Source: Methanoculleus sp. UBA208 (GTDB lineage: Archaea; Halobacteriota; Methanomicrobia; Methanomicrobiales; Methanoculleaceae). From it: DNA of 64,000 nucleotides. The stretch's first letter is position 1, and each line of letters starts with the position of its first letter. Made by a program: the position numbers and the translations under genes. The notes beneath the pieces are model-generated. The model saw only the letters and a program-made list of their open reading frames with translations. It did not search any database and was not told where the DNA came from. Positions 36,790 to 44,853 of the stretch are shown in pieces. Location: NCBI RefSeq assembly GCF_002498065.1, contig NZ_DAFZ01000109.1, positions 11,190 through 75,189 of the forward strand, given 5' to 3'.

Positions 36790-37383
36790 TCACGAATCCG
36801 GCGGGATTCGGGCGTCCATCTCGTCGTCCAGGGCCTCGAGAAACGCAAGGAGGAACGCGTGCCTCTTTTCGGCGAGGCTCCGGGCGCTCTCTGTGTACAT
36901 AAGATCTCTCAGGTTCAGGAGTTTTTCATGAAAGTGACCGGTTGCGTCCGCGATGCCCCGTCCCTGCTCTCCGGATTGCATAAACGTCCTCGCGATCCCG
37001 ACCGCACCCATCGCGTCCAGGTTGTCCGCGTCCGAGAGGATCCGGGCTTCCAGGGTTTCTGGGGCGATGCCCGAACTATACCGGTGCGCACGGATGGCGT
37101 GGGTGATGGCGGCGATGCGGTCTTTTGGGTAACGGATGGAGCGGAGGTAGGATTCCGCCATCCGTGCTCCCTCTTCCTCGTGGGGGACGCCCGTCTCCTC
37201 TTCGTAAGGTCGCGCGATGTCGTGGAAGAGGGCGGCCGGGATGAGGATCCGCATATCCGCACCCTCGTGGGCGCCGAGGTGCTCGCAGAGACGCACGACC
37301 CTCTCGGTATGGTCGAACCCGTGCGCCCCTGATGGGAACGCCGTCCTGACGTAATCGAGCATCGCGGTAGTCTCTTCATCCAT
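36790..37383 (-). CDS. HD-domain phosphohydrolase
   Basis: 197 residues. HD motifs: GFDHTERVVRL, LFHDIARP (HD pair), then HAIRAHR and DADNLDAMGAVG, matching the YpgQ/YedJ-type nucleotide pyrophosphatase group. The substrate is probably a nucleotide. The start ATG at 37381-37383 is near several inverted repeats upstream that may control it. The base composition matches core genes. Confidence 0.9.
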   Translation of the reverse strand: MDEETTAMLDYVRTAFPSGAHGFDHTERVVRLCEHLGAHEGADMRILIPAALFHDIARPYEEETGVPHEEEGARMAESYLRSIRYPKDRIAAITHAIRAHRYSSGIAPETLEARILSDADNLDAMGAVGIARTFMQSGEQGRGIADATGHFHEKLLNLRDLMYTESARSLAEKRHAFLLAFLEALDDEMDARIPPDS

Positions 37384-37675
37384 GGTAGATCTCTATCTTC
37401 CGGGATCGAAAAGATTCGCTTTCGGTCAGCCCGGTTCGCGTGTCATGCCGCCACCGCCGCCCGGGTCCGGCTGTTGTCCGTCACCGGTGTCGCACAAGAC
37501 ATTTTGTGGGCCACAAAAGTGCATTTCATGCCGCGCAAATGTTGTTGTGGGTCATAAGTGTCCCACTACCGCTCGCCGGGAATGGTTTGTGTACATTCTG
37601 GTATACACAAGATCAGTTGCGTATATCGGATCGGGGTTTTGATATACCCAACCGGGTTTGCAGATACCAGAATAC
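37384..37675. promoter_or_regulatory. Intergenic region with inverted repeats upstream of the HD gene
   Basis: Two clear inverted repeats: TTTTGTGG-G-CCACAAAA at 37502-37518 and TTGTGTA(10 nt)TACACAA at 37587-37610. A weaker GTGGG/CCCAC pair lies between them, near 37546-37565. The region is AT-richer than its neighbours. It could carry operators for the HD gene or a terminator for the Fic gene. Confidence 0.4.
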
Positions 37676-38785
37676 TCACAACCGATCCCCCTCGGTGATG
37701 GCAAGCAGGCGCGGGAAGGCATACATGCTCGCTCTTCGTCCCGTTCCTCTCTGCAATACCTGGATAACGTCGATCTTCTCCAGGTCCTTAAGAATCTTAG
37801 CCCCGCTTACCCTCGGAATTGCAGACCGTTCGTAAAACTCGGCCGAACTGAAGATCGGCGCCCCGAAGAGCGCATCGATCGCGGCGACGGCGTACTGCGA
37901 CCGGGTCACCTCCGGCACCGTCCGTTTCATCTCGTCATAGAGATCGAGGATCTGCTTTGCTTTTTTGCCGTTCTCCTCCGCCTGCTCCTCGATGGCACGG
38001 AGGAAGAACGTAATCCAGCCGTTCCAGTCCCGGTCCCGGGAGACCGCGAGCAGACGCTCGTAGTAGACCTGCCGGTGCCGCTCGAGGTAGGCGCTTATAT
38101 AGAACATGGGGCTTGCAATCAGCCCCTTCTCGTACATGATCAGCGGGATGAGCATCCTCCCGATACGCCCGTTGCCGTCGCAGAACGGGTGGATGAGTTC
38201 GAACTGTGCTTTTAAGACGGAGAGCTGGACGAGGACGTCCTTCTCCTCGCGCTGCAGGTAGGCCCCCCAGTCCGCGAGCGCCCCGGGAACCCTTTCCGGT
38301 GCCGGCGGGACGAAGATCGCGTGCTCGATATGCGCGTCCCGTCCGATGAAGTTCTGGATCTCCCGGATACATCCCGGCTCCCGGTCCATGCCCCTGCTGT
38401 CGGCGAGCAAGATCCGGTGCAGGTTGCAGATCAGGGCCGTATCCAGCGGCCGGGTCTTGAGGGCGTCCACCGCAACGTTGAGTGCCTCCCGGTAGTTGAT
38501 GATCTCCTGGATGTCGGCAAGGGTGGTGTCGTTGATCCGCTCCCGCGGGTTCGCCTCGAACCGCAGGACGTCCTCAAGCGACGCCTGCGTCCCCTCGATC
38601 CTCGAGGAGAGCACCGCCTCCTGCGTCAGGAGCGGGGAGAGGAGGAGCCGTGGGTTTGGGATCGCCTGGAGGATGCCGTCGTACCGGGCGAGGGCACGGT
38701 TTGCCGACGCTATTCTCGGAATGTGGGTCTCCCAGTCGATCCCCTCCGGGGGCAGCGGCTCCGGGGCGTAGGGCGCAACCGTCAT
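37676..38785 (-). CDS. Fic-domain protein with inhibitory motif and winged-helix C-terminus
   Basis: 369 residues. The Fic active site HPFCDGNGRIGR (199-210) is complete, so it can AMPylate or otherwise modify targets. An N-terminal helix has SSRIEG (60-65), the (S/T)xxxE(G/N) auto-inhibitory motif of class II Fic proteins. The last 80 residues look like a winged helix. The target is unknown; these often act in stress or regulation rather than as toxins, as inhibition is built in. Confidence 0.92.
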   Translation of the reverse strand: MTVAPYAPEPLPPEGIDWETHIPRIASANRALARYDGILQAIPNPRLLLSPLLTQEAVLSSRIEGTQASLEDVLRFEANPRERINDTTLADIQEIINYREALNVAVDALKTRPLDTALICNLHRILLADSRGMDREPGCIREIQNFIGRDAHIEHAIFVPPAPERVPGALADWGAYLQREEKDVLVQLSVLKAQFELIHPFCDGNGRIGRMLIPLIMYEKGLIASPMFYISAYLERHRQVYYERLLAVSRDRDWNGWITFFLRAIEEQAEENGKKAKQILDLYDEMKRTVPEVTRSQYAVAAIDALFGAPIFSSAEFYERSAIPRVSGAKILKDLEKIDVIQVLQRGTGRRASMYAFPRLLAITEGDRL

Positions 38786-38883
38786 GCCGCCTCCTCACGG
38801 ACCGCCGTGAACCCATCGAGAATAGGAAGACTGGCGATGTGCCGGAGATCCTTCATATAATTATCCGGTGGTGCGAGAGAGTA

Positions 38884-39231
38884 TTAACATTGATTGTTTG
38901 CGATTACGACGTTTGCTATCCGTCGTATACCCTGCATGCCGCCCGGTCGATTGAAACGGCAGTCGCCGGTGTGTACCGGAACGGTTATCTCGACCGTGCA
39001 TCTCATCGCCGCGGCGTTCAGGCCGCACGAAAAGCATCCGCTCCCGGTGGATGCGGGCATGCCGCTCGATCGGGCAGGGTCTCTAAACCTTACGACATCA
39101 TCCGCGTGGCCGAAAGTCCTGGACGGGCACCGCCCGGCGTCCCGGTCGGCGGGAACGGGGCCGTTGATGCTGCATTCCCCCTCGGTCTCGGTCTTCTTCG
39201 TATAGAGGGCGCAGTCGTTGCAGGTCGGCAT
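38884..39231 (-). CDS. Cysteine-rich small protein
   Basis: 115 residues from MPTCNDCALY. Cysteines at the start (CNDC), C(x)14C spacing in the middle and GCFSCG later suggest a metal or iron-sulfur site; the N-terminal pattern faintly recalls small Fe-S subunits of glycyl-radical enzymes, but no such partner is near. A TATA-like TATATC about 28 bases before the ATG supports this start. Function unknown. Confidence 0.6.
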   Translation of the reverse strand: MPTCNDCALYTKKTETEGECSINGPVPADRDAGRCPSRTFGHADDVVRFRDPARSSGMPASTGSGCFSCGLNAAAMRCTVEITVPVHTGDCRFNRPGGMQGIRRIANVVIANNQC

Positions 39232-39345
39232 AAAGACCCCTTTCCCGCCCGGGAGATATAGGTTTTGCCGGGTCCGCGGAGGGGACGTTTCCTCCGGATG
39301 AATATCCCGGAGTACAGCGCAAACCACCCTGCTCGCCGCGGGGAT

Positions 39346-39546
39346 ATGACCTGGCAGCAGTACATCCTCCGCGTCGGCAACGTCCTCACCAGCATGACGC
39401 GGAGCATCCGCTGGCTTGGCTCTTCTTACGTCGCGATCTTCGGGATGCGGACGGGAACGGAGATCATGCTCGTCTCGACGGTGCTCCGGAACGGGACCAT
39501 GGTGTTGCTGGTCGCCGTGCTGGCGTACGGCCTGGGCTGGGGGTGA
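39346..39546 (+). CDS. Small membrane protein (66 aa)
   Basis: 66 residues from MTWQQYILRV, with two hydrophobic segments (about 25-40 and 44-63, VLRNGTMVLLVAVLAYGLG). GGGGAT lies directly upstream, a weak ribosome site. An in-frame ATG at 39298 is possible. No family recognised; the divergent cysteine-rich gene overlaps neither the start nor the promoter. Confidence 0.5.
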   Translation: MTWQQYILRVGNVLTSMTRSIRWLGSSYVAIFGMRTGTEIMLVSTVLRNGTMVLLVAVLAYGLGWG

Positions 39547-39675
39547 GGGTGCGGCGTGGCGGGTGGCGCTCTTGGGCCAAGCGTCGGGATGTGTTAGCAG
39601 GCTGCTTCGCTCTTTTGGTGCTGTAAAAAAAGATCTTTGACGGAGTGGAAATACTTTGAAAACGGGATTATTGGA

Positions 39676-40092
39676 TTAGATCTGTAGATCTCCTTTTTCC
39701 CGCAGATAATTCCCGGGGCCTGATGTTGCGAAGGTAGCAGTCAGTATGGCTTCGAGAGGTTTGAGGATCGATGTACCTTCGTCGAAAGCATCGGCAAGCA
39801 ACCTCATTCCTTCCTGGATTTTTTCAAAATGCCTCGCTTCAAGTGGGACTGTGCTATCGCCGGAACGGATGCGTTTAAACCGATCCATCAACCCCGTGTA
39901 ACAGGTATTGAGGACGAAATCAGCCATAAGGTAGTCATCAGTGAATGCATAGCGGAGCGTGCGATTAGTAATACCATATGCTGCAGAGAAATAGTAAATT
40001 TTCTTCTCAATGTTCTCCTCCTTTCGCATCATCGCTTCTACCCGCCGCAACTCGGTGACGAGTTCCTTTCTGAAGAAATCTTGCCTTGACAT
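39676..40092 (-). CDS. Hypothetical helical protein, partner of the winged-helix gene
   Basis: 138 residues from the ATG at 40090-40092, preceded by GAGGG at good spacing; a GTG overlapping the upstream stop is an alternative. Predicted nearly all helical, with charged N-terminus (RKELVTELRRVEAMMRKEEN). No recognised motif; a HEPN-like toxin is possible but no RxxxxH motif is seen. Base composition is AT-richer than the flanks, suggesting transfer. It follows the winged-helix gene directly. Confidence 0.7.
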   Translation of the reverse strand: MSRQDFFRKELVTELRRVEAMMRKEENIEKKIYYFSAAYGITNRTLRYAFTDDYLMADFVLNTCYTGLMDRFKRIRSGDSTVPLEARHFEKIQEGMRLLADAFDEGTSILKPLEAILTATFATSGPGNYLREKGDLQI

Positions 40093-40100
40093 AATTTCCC

Positions 40101-40595
40101 TCACTGGAAATATCTCGGATGCTCATCGCCATAGATACTATCTGCAGTCGCACACGGTGGGACGAGCACGGATGTCGCTCCAATGACACTGCCCCCCCAA
40201 GCTTCACCCTCAAAAGGAGCATACCCGGAAATCCAGCCCTCCTCTGCGGAGATGTTCGGGGGTGCGCTGGCACCTCTGTCCTGGATATACTCGTGGATTT
40301 CTTTAAGCCGTTCTTCACCGAGCATTTTCTCGATGAGGGCATTGTTCAGGTCATCAATGCGCCGTACAATCGAAGAATCCGTATTAATCGAGTAGAGAGG
40401 AACCCTTCCTGTACCCACGTTCAGGAGGCCCCATGCAACAAATTTTTTCACGACCCTGCCTGCGGTGACACGCGAAACGCCTGCCTCTTCTGCGAGTTCG
40501 GTAACGTTAAATTCCATGTCGGATAGCGGCAGGAGGAACTCGAGAATTCTCAACTCGCAGGTGTTTCCAAATAATCCTTCAAACGGACGTGTCAT
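40101..40595 (-). CDS. Winged-helix DNA-binding protein
   Basis: 164 residues from the ATG at 40593-40595 (a GTG three codons upstream is possible). Helix-turn-helix FNVTELAEEAGVSRVTAGRV in the first 60 residues, then a wing (GRVPLYSINTDSSI), a helix (NNALIEKMLGEERLKEI) and an unstructured tail. It probably regulates itself and the following gene. The pair has the layout of an antitoxin-like regulator plus effector; that is inference only. Confidence 0.75.
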   Translation of the reverse strand: MTRPFEGLFGNTCELRILEFLLPLSDMEFNVTELAEEAGVSRVTAGRVVKKFVAWGLLNVGTGRVPLYSINTDSSIVRRIDDLNNALIEKMLGEERLKEIHEYIQDRGASAPPNISAEEGWISGYAPFEGEAWGGSVIGATSVLVPPCATADSIYGDEHPRYFQ

Positions 40596-40687
40596 AGATC
40601 TCACATAATCTCATGCGTTGATCAAGAATGCTATACGCGTACTGATAACTGATATTGTCGCAAGTGATAAAAATATTTTGCATCGTG

Positions 40688-40987
40688 TCAGAGCTTACGA
40701 TATCGCCCATCAACGACGTTATATCCATGACTTTTCAGAGCAAAGATGGCGCTCTTCATGTCGGCTATGTAGTATTTCACTTTCTTTTTCCTGATCTGTG
40801 CCACATATCCGTCGTTCATCAGGATCTGAAGTGTATCTTCAATGGACAGACAGGATCGTCCCGTGAATTTCTTTATATAAATTTTGTACAGTTTTTCGGA
40901 ATGATAGCCTGCATCCGTCCGAAAGTGCCTCCCCTTGTATAAAACATTGAGAATAAAGAGCGCTTCATCGGGGAGATCGCATGACAT
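40688..40987 (-). CDS. Small basic winged-helix-like protein, AT-rich
   Basis: 99 residues from MSCDLPDEAL. LSIEDTLQILMNDGYVAQIR and KVKYYIADMKSAIFALKSHG suggest a winged helix. TATATA about 37 bases upstream of the ATG fits a promoter with a short leader. The region is much lower in GC than the genome around it, as for the two genes next to it. It is likely part of the same acquired block. Confidence 0.6.
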   Translation of the reverse strand: MSCDLPDEALFILNVLYKGRHFRTDAGYHSEKLYKIYIKKFTGRSCLSIEDTLQILMNDGYVAQIRKKKVKYYIADMKSAIFALKSHGYNVVDGRYRKL

Positions 40988-41232
40988 AAGACACTGATTT
41001 ACAGTTCTTTTCGTTGTGATATATAATGTGGCGGTTTGAGATTCGTTCCTTTTGAGGGGCCGATATCGGTTTTCCTCCTTCAACAGGGTCTGATATCCGT
41101 TCTAGCGACGGCTTTTTTGGGCTGCACGGAAAACCTGTGTTGTCTCACCTTATCCGGTTTCATTGCATACAGGTGGCCCTGCAGATTGCATCGCTCACGA
41201 ACGCGGCTGCTTCTCAATGAACCATCCGTGGT

Positions 41233-41649
41233 TCACCCGCCCTGCACCTCCCGCACCGCCCGTATCTCCGGGATCTCCATCCCGCCGAGCAGCTCGACGA
41301 TCGCCTGCACGTAGGGCTCCTGCCGGGTGCAGCTCGGGGATGCACGGGGGTCGCTCCGCTGCCCCCGCCGCCCCATCTTCGCATGGCCGGTGGCGACGTA
41401 GTGCAGGAAGTCCTCTTTCGGGAGACCCCACCGGCAGTTGACCTGCAGCCGGACGAAATCGGCGTTCTTGTTCGGGAAGAGCACTGCATGCGTCGGTGGG
41501 AGCGGGACCGGATTTCCGCCGTTTGATGCGGCAAGGTCGATAACCCGCCGCCACAGCCGGTCGCAGGCTGCCTCCGGGCACGTCCTGCAGTAGCGGTTCG
41601 ACGGCGGCGTGCCGTCGCCGGTGTAGTGGCGGCAGAAGTTCGTGTCCAT
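41233..41649 (-). CDS. Hypothetical cysteine-containing protein
   Basis: 138 residues. CRHYTGDGTP and YCRTCPEAAC give four to five cysteines in the first 30 residues, likely a zinc site, followed by a basic region (GHAKMGRRGQRSDPR). No recognised family. GC content is normal again here. It is divergent from the AddB-like gene, start to start 133 bp. Confidence 0.65.
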   Translation of the reverse strand: MDTNFCRHYTGDGTPPSNRYCRTCPEAACDRLWRRVIDLAASNGGNPVPLPPTHAVLFPNKNADFVRLQVNCRWGLPKEDFLHYVATGHAKMGRRGQRSDPRASPSCTRQEPYVQAIVELLGGMEIPEIRAVREVQGG

Positions 41650-41781
41650 GAGCGATCATTACGTCTCTGTGCTCGCGGTTAAACTGTGCGGCTATCCAGG
41701 CGGGCCCGGACTCCTCCCCGACCAAAATAACAACACTCATCCCTCCTCCTCCCCCAACCCCTCACCAGGAGAGAACACCGG

Positions 41782-44700
41782 ATGTCCCCCGCCGTTCTGT
41801 ACCGCCAATTGCCTGGAGAGGGTCTCGACGCGTTCGTCACGGAGTTCCGGAAAGCCGCCGCCCGCGACCCGTTCGGCACCGTCTTCATCGTCCCGACGTC
41901 CTACCTCGCCCGTGAGGTCGCCCGCCGCCTCGGGGAGCAGGGTGTCCCGTTCGTCGCCGACGCGGTCACCACCCTTCCCGGGTTCGCCCGGAAGGTCTTC
42001 TTCGAGCACACGACGGTGGAGACGCAGATCTCCGCTACCGCGTCCCGGCTCGTCCTCGCCCGGCTGCTCGCCGCCGGCAGGTACCCGCTCCTCGCCGGGA
42101 CCGGGGCCGTCGACGAACTCGCGACCCTCTTTGAAGTTCTCATCATGCGGAAGGTCGACTACCCGGCCGCCCTCGGCGACTTTGCCGGCGAAAAAAGTGC
42201 CGAGATCGCGGCCCTTTTCGACGCATACCTCCGGTTCCTCGACGAGCGCGGTCTTGTCGACGAGAGCACCCTGTTCTCCCGGGTCGTCCGGCTGCTCGAC
42301 GATTCGAGTGAGTTCCGGACGGTCTTCGTCTACGGGCTCTTCGAGCCGATGCCGCTCGAGCGGGACCTGCTTCTTGTCCTGCGGGAGTCCGCGGAGGAGT
42401 TCCACTACTCATTGCCCTATGCCCCGAACCCGGCGGTCTTCCCGGATGACGGCGAGTGGCTGCACCCGGACGCGGTCGTCTCCGGAGATGCCCCGGATGC
42501 TCGCCGTTCACACCTCGCCGGGCTCTTCTCCCGGCGGGAGCCCGAGGACTGCGGAAGGTTCGTCCGGGTCGCAGAACGGCGGGACCGGCTCGACGAAGTC
42601 CGTGCGATCGCGCAGGAGATCCGGGACCTCGTCGCCGCCGGGGTCCGGCCGGACGCGATCACCGTCGCGTTCCCCGACCTCGCATCGGCGGTGCCCTATG
42701 TGGAAGAGGTCTTCCCGGACTTCACGCTCCCGTACGCCGCGTCCGGCGGCCGGCCGCTCTCTGCATCACCGCTTGTCCAGGCGCTTCTTTCGGTCCTCGT
42801 CGTCCCGGTCCGCGGCTACCGGCGGGAGGACGTCGTCGCCCTCACGACCTCCCCCTACCTGCCGAACGCAGGCGGCTGCGAGCTTGACGTCCTCTCCCGG
42901 GAGGCCCGGATAACCGCCGGGAACTGGGATGAACGGTTTGCCGCACTGATCTCTGCTCTCGAGGACGAGCTGGAGCGGCCGGACTCCGCGAAAACCCGGC
43001 TCGCAGCAAAGATCGCCGCCGTCGAAGCGGCGCGGGACACCGTCCGGGCTCTCTTTGCCGATCTCTCGGTGCTCGAGGGAACGAAGACGATCCGGGAACA
43101 CCTCGCCGCCTACCGCTCGCTCCTTGACCGGTGGCAGGCTCCGGCGATGCCGGAGGAGGGCGACCCCGCTCTCCTCGAGGACGAGGCCCGGGATCTGAGG
43201 GGATTTATGGAGACCCTCGCAGCCCTTGAACGCCTCGCCCTGCTCCTCCCCGGGGAGAAGGTGGCGCTTGCGGAGTTCTCCTCCATGCTCGGGCTCCTTT
43301 TCGCCGGGACCCGGACCGGCAGACGGCGGCACGGTAACGCCGTCCGGGTGGTCGGCGTCCGGGAGGTCGCGCACCTCTCCGTCCCCTTCCTCTTCATCGG
43401 CGACCTCGTCGAGGGCGCGATGCCGCGGCTGACCACCCGGCTCCCGTTCACCACCGATGCCGAGACCCGGCGCCTTGCGACGCGATCGAAGGAAGATATC
43501 CTCCGGGAGGAGCGCTACCACTTCACCGCGGCTCTTCTTGCCGCCCGAACCCGGGTCTGCCTGAGTTATCCCGCAGCCGACGGCGCAACGCCGCTGGTGC
43601 GCTCCGGGTTCGTGGACGCCGTCCGGGAGGCCTTCTCCCCGGAAACCTGGGGGGACGGCGGCTTCCCGGACTCCCGGCTCGCGGCAGCCCGGCGGGCCGG
43701 CGCCCTCCTCGCCCGGGGGGAAATCCCCGCCGGGATGCCGGCCCCCCTCACCATCCGCGAGGCCGTCCGTCGGCTCAACATCGAGAACTACCACCGGAAG
43801 GGCGGCTACGACTCCCCCTACGACGGCCGGATCGGCGACGACCCGGCAATTCTCGCGGCGCTCGCCGAACGGTTCGGTGACGGGGCCGTCTTCTCACCGA
43901 CGGCGCTCGAGACCTATGCCGACTGCCCGTTCCGGTTCTACCTGGAGCGGGTCCTCGATCTGGCGCCCCTTCCCGAAGCCGACCCCGACCTGACGGCGCA
44001 GGAGCGGGGAAGCCTCGTCCACCGGATCGCCTACCGGTTCTACTCCGGCTGGAGGTGCGACGGCAACGAGGCGGTCACCGACGCGTGCTACCCGGACGCC
44101 CTCCGGCGGATCCTCGACGCCGGCCGGGAAGAGGCCGGCCGGTTCACGTTTGAGACCCCGGCATGGGCCGCGGATAAAGAACTCCTCCTCGGGTCGCCTG
44201 CGGCGGGAAGGGGCCTCCTCGAGCGGTTCCTCCGGCACGAGGCGGAGGTCGCTGCCTCCCGCTTCGTCCCGCACGCGTTCGAGGTCTCGTTCGGCCTCCC
44301 GCTGGTGCCGGGGGAGGTCGATGCGGCCTCGATACCCGATGCGGTCGCGATCCCGCTCGGCGACGAGACCATCCGTATACGGGGCAGGGTCGACCGGGTC
44401 GATGTGCTGCCCGACGGGCGGTTCATGATCACCGACTACAAAACGGGAACCTCCCATCCACGGTTCAAGGATATCGAGGCCGGTAAAGCGCTCCAGCTCC
44501 CCCTCTACCTCCGGGCGGTCGAGACGCTGACCGGGATGGAGGGAGTCGCGGGCACCTACTACACCCTCCGGCGCGGGCAGGTCCGGAACCGGCCGGTCTT
44601 CTGGGACGCAGGGCTGAAGGACTGCTTCTCCTGCTACCCGGGGTCGCGGCAGGGCGGCGTCGAGGACGTCCGCGAGCTGGTCGAGACCACGCTCTCGTGG

Positions 44701-44853
44701 GTGCGGGAGTATCTTGCCGGAATACGCGGCGGCTGCTTCCCGCCCCGGTCGGACGCCGGCTCCTGTCCGGCCTACTGCGGATTCAAGACCGCCTGCCGGT
44801 TCGACGCCCTGCAGCTGCTTAACACGGAGGTGAACCCCGATGGGACTGACTGA
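41782..44853 (+). CDS. AddB-like helicase/exonuclease subunit with C-terminal PD-(D/E)XK nuclease
   Basis: 1023 residues. The N-terminal and middle regions resemble AddB/RexB-type inactivated helicase folds. The C-terminal nuclease has ADCPFRFYLE and, near 870-885, DRVDVLPDGRFMITDYKTG. Cysteines in ADCPF and CPAYCGFKTACRF can bind an Fe-S cluster as in AddB. The complex would process double-strand DNA ends for recombination. AGGAGAG precedes the ATG. It overlaps the AddA-like gene by 14 bp. Confidence 0.88.
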   Translation: MSPAVLYRQLPGEGLDAFVTEFRKAAARDPFGTVFIVPTSYLAREVARRLGEQGVPFVADAVTTLPGFARKVFFEHTTVETQISATASRLVLARLLAAGRYPLLAGTGAVDELATLFEVLIMRKVDYPAALGDFAGEKSAEIAALFDAYLRFLDERGLVDESTLFSRVVRLLDDSSEFRTVFVYGLFEPMPLERDLLLVLRESAEEFHYSLPYAPNPAVFPDDGEWLHPDAVVSGDAPDARRSHLAGLFSRREPEDCGRFVRVAERRDRLDEVRAIAQEIRDLVAAGVRPDAITVAFPDLASAVPYVEEVFPDFTLPYAASGGRPLSASPLVQALLSVLVVPVRGYRREDVVALTTSPYLPNAGGCELDVLSREARITAGNWDERFAALISALEDELERPDSAKTRLAAKIAAVEAARDTVRALFADLSVLEGTKTIREHLAAYRSLLDRWQAPAMPEEGDPALLEDEARDLRGFMETLAALERLALLLPGEKVALAEFSSMLGLLFAGTRTGRRRHGNAVRVVGVREVAHLSVPFLFIGDLVEGAMPRLTTRLPFTTDAETRRLATRSKEDILREERYHFTAALLAARTRVCLSYPAADGATPLVRSGFVDAVREAFSPETWGDGGFPDSRLAAARRAGALLARGEIPAGMPAPLTIREAVRRLNIENYHRKGGYDSPYDGRIGDDPAILAALAERFGDGAVFSPTALETYADCPFRFYLERVLDLAPLPEADPDLTAQERGSLVHRIAYRFYSGWRCDGNEAVTDACYPDALRRILDAGREEAGRFTFETPAWAADKELLLGSPAAGRGLLERFLRHEAEVAASRFVPHAFEVSFGLPLVPGEVDAASIPDAVAIPLGDETIRIRGRVDRVDVLPDGRFMITDYKTGTSHPRFKDIEAGKALQLPLYLRAVETLTGMEGVAGTYYTLRRGQVRNRPVFWDAGLKDCFSCYPGSRQGGVEDVRELVETTLSWVREYLAGIRGGCFPPRSDAGSCPAYCGFKTACRFDALQLLNTEVNPDGTD

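Noticed and set aside
37560..37642. Start of a GIY-YIG nuclease (WFVYILVYTRSVAYIGSG)
   Set aside because: The match is short, in a frame with no gene-like context, and stops at once.
41195..41740. 181-codon minus-strand frame overlapping 41233-41649
   Set aside because: The frame of 41233-41649 has a cysteine cluster and better composition; this one is the shadow.
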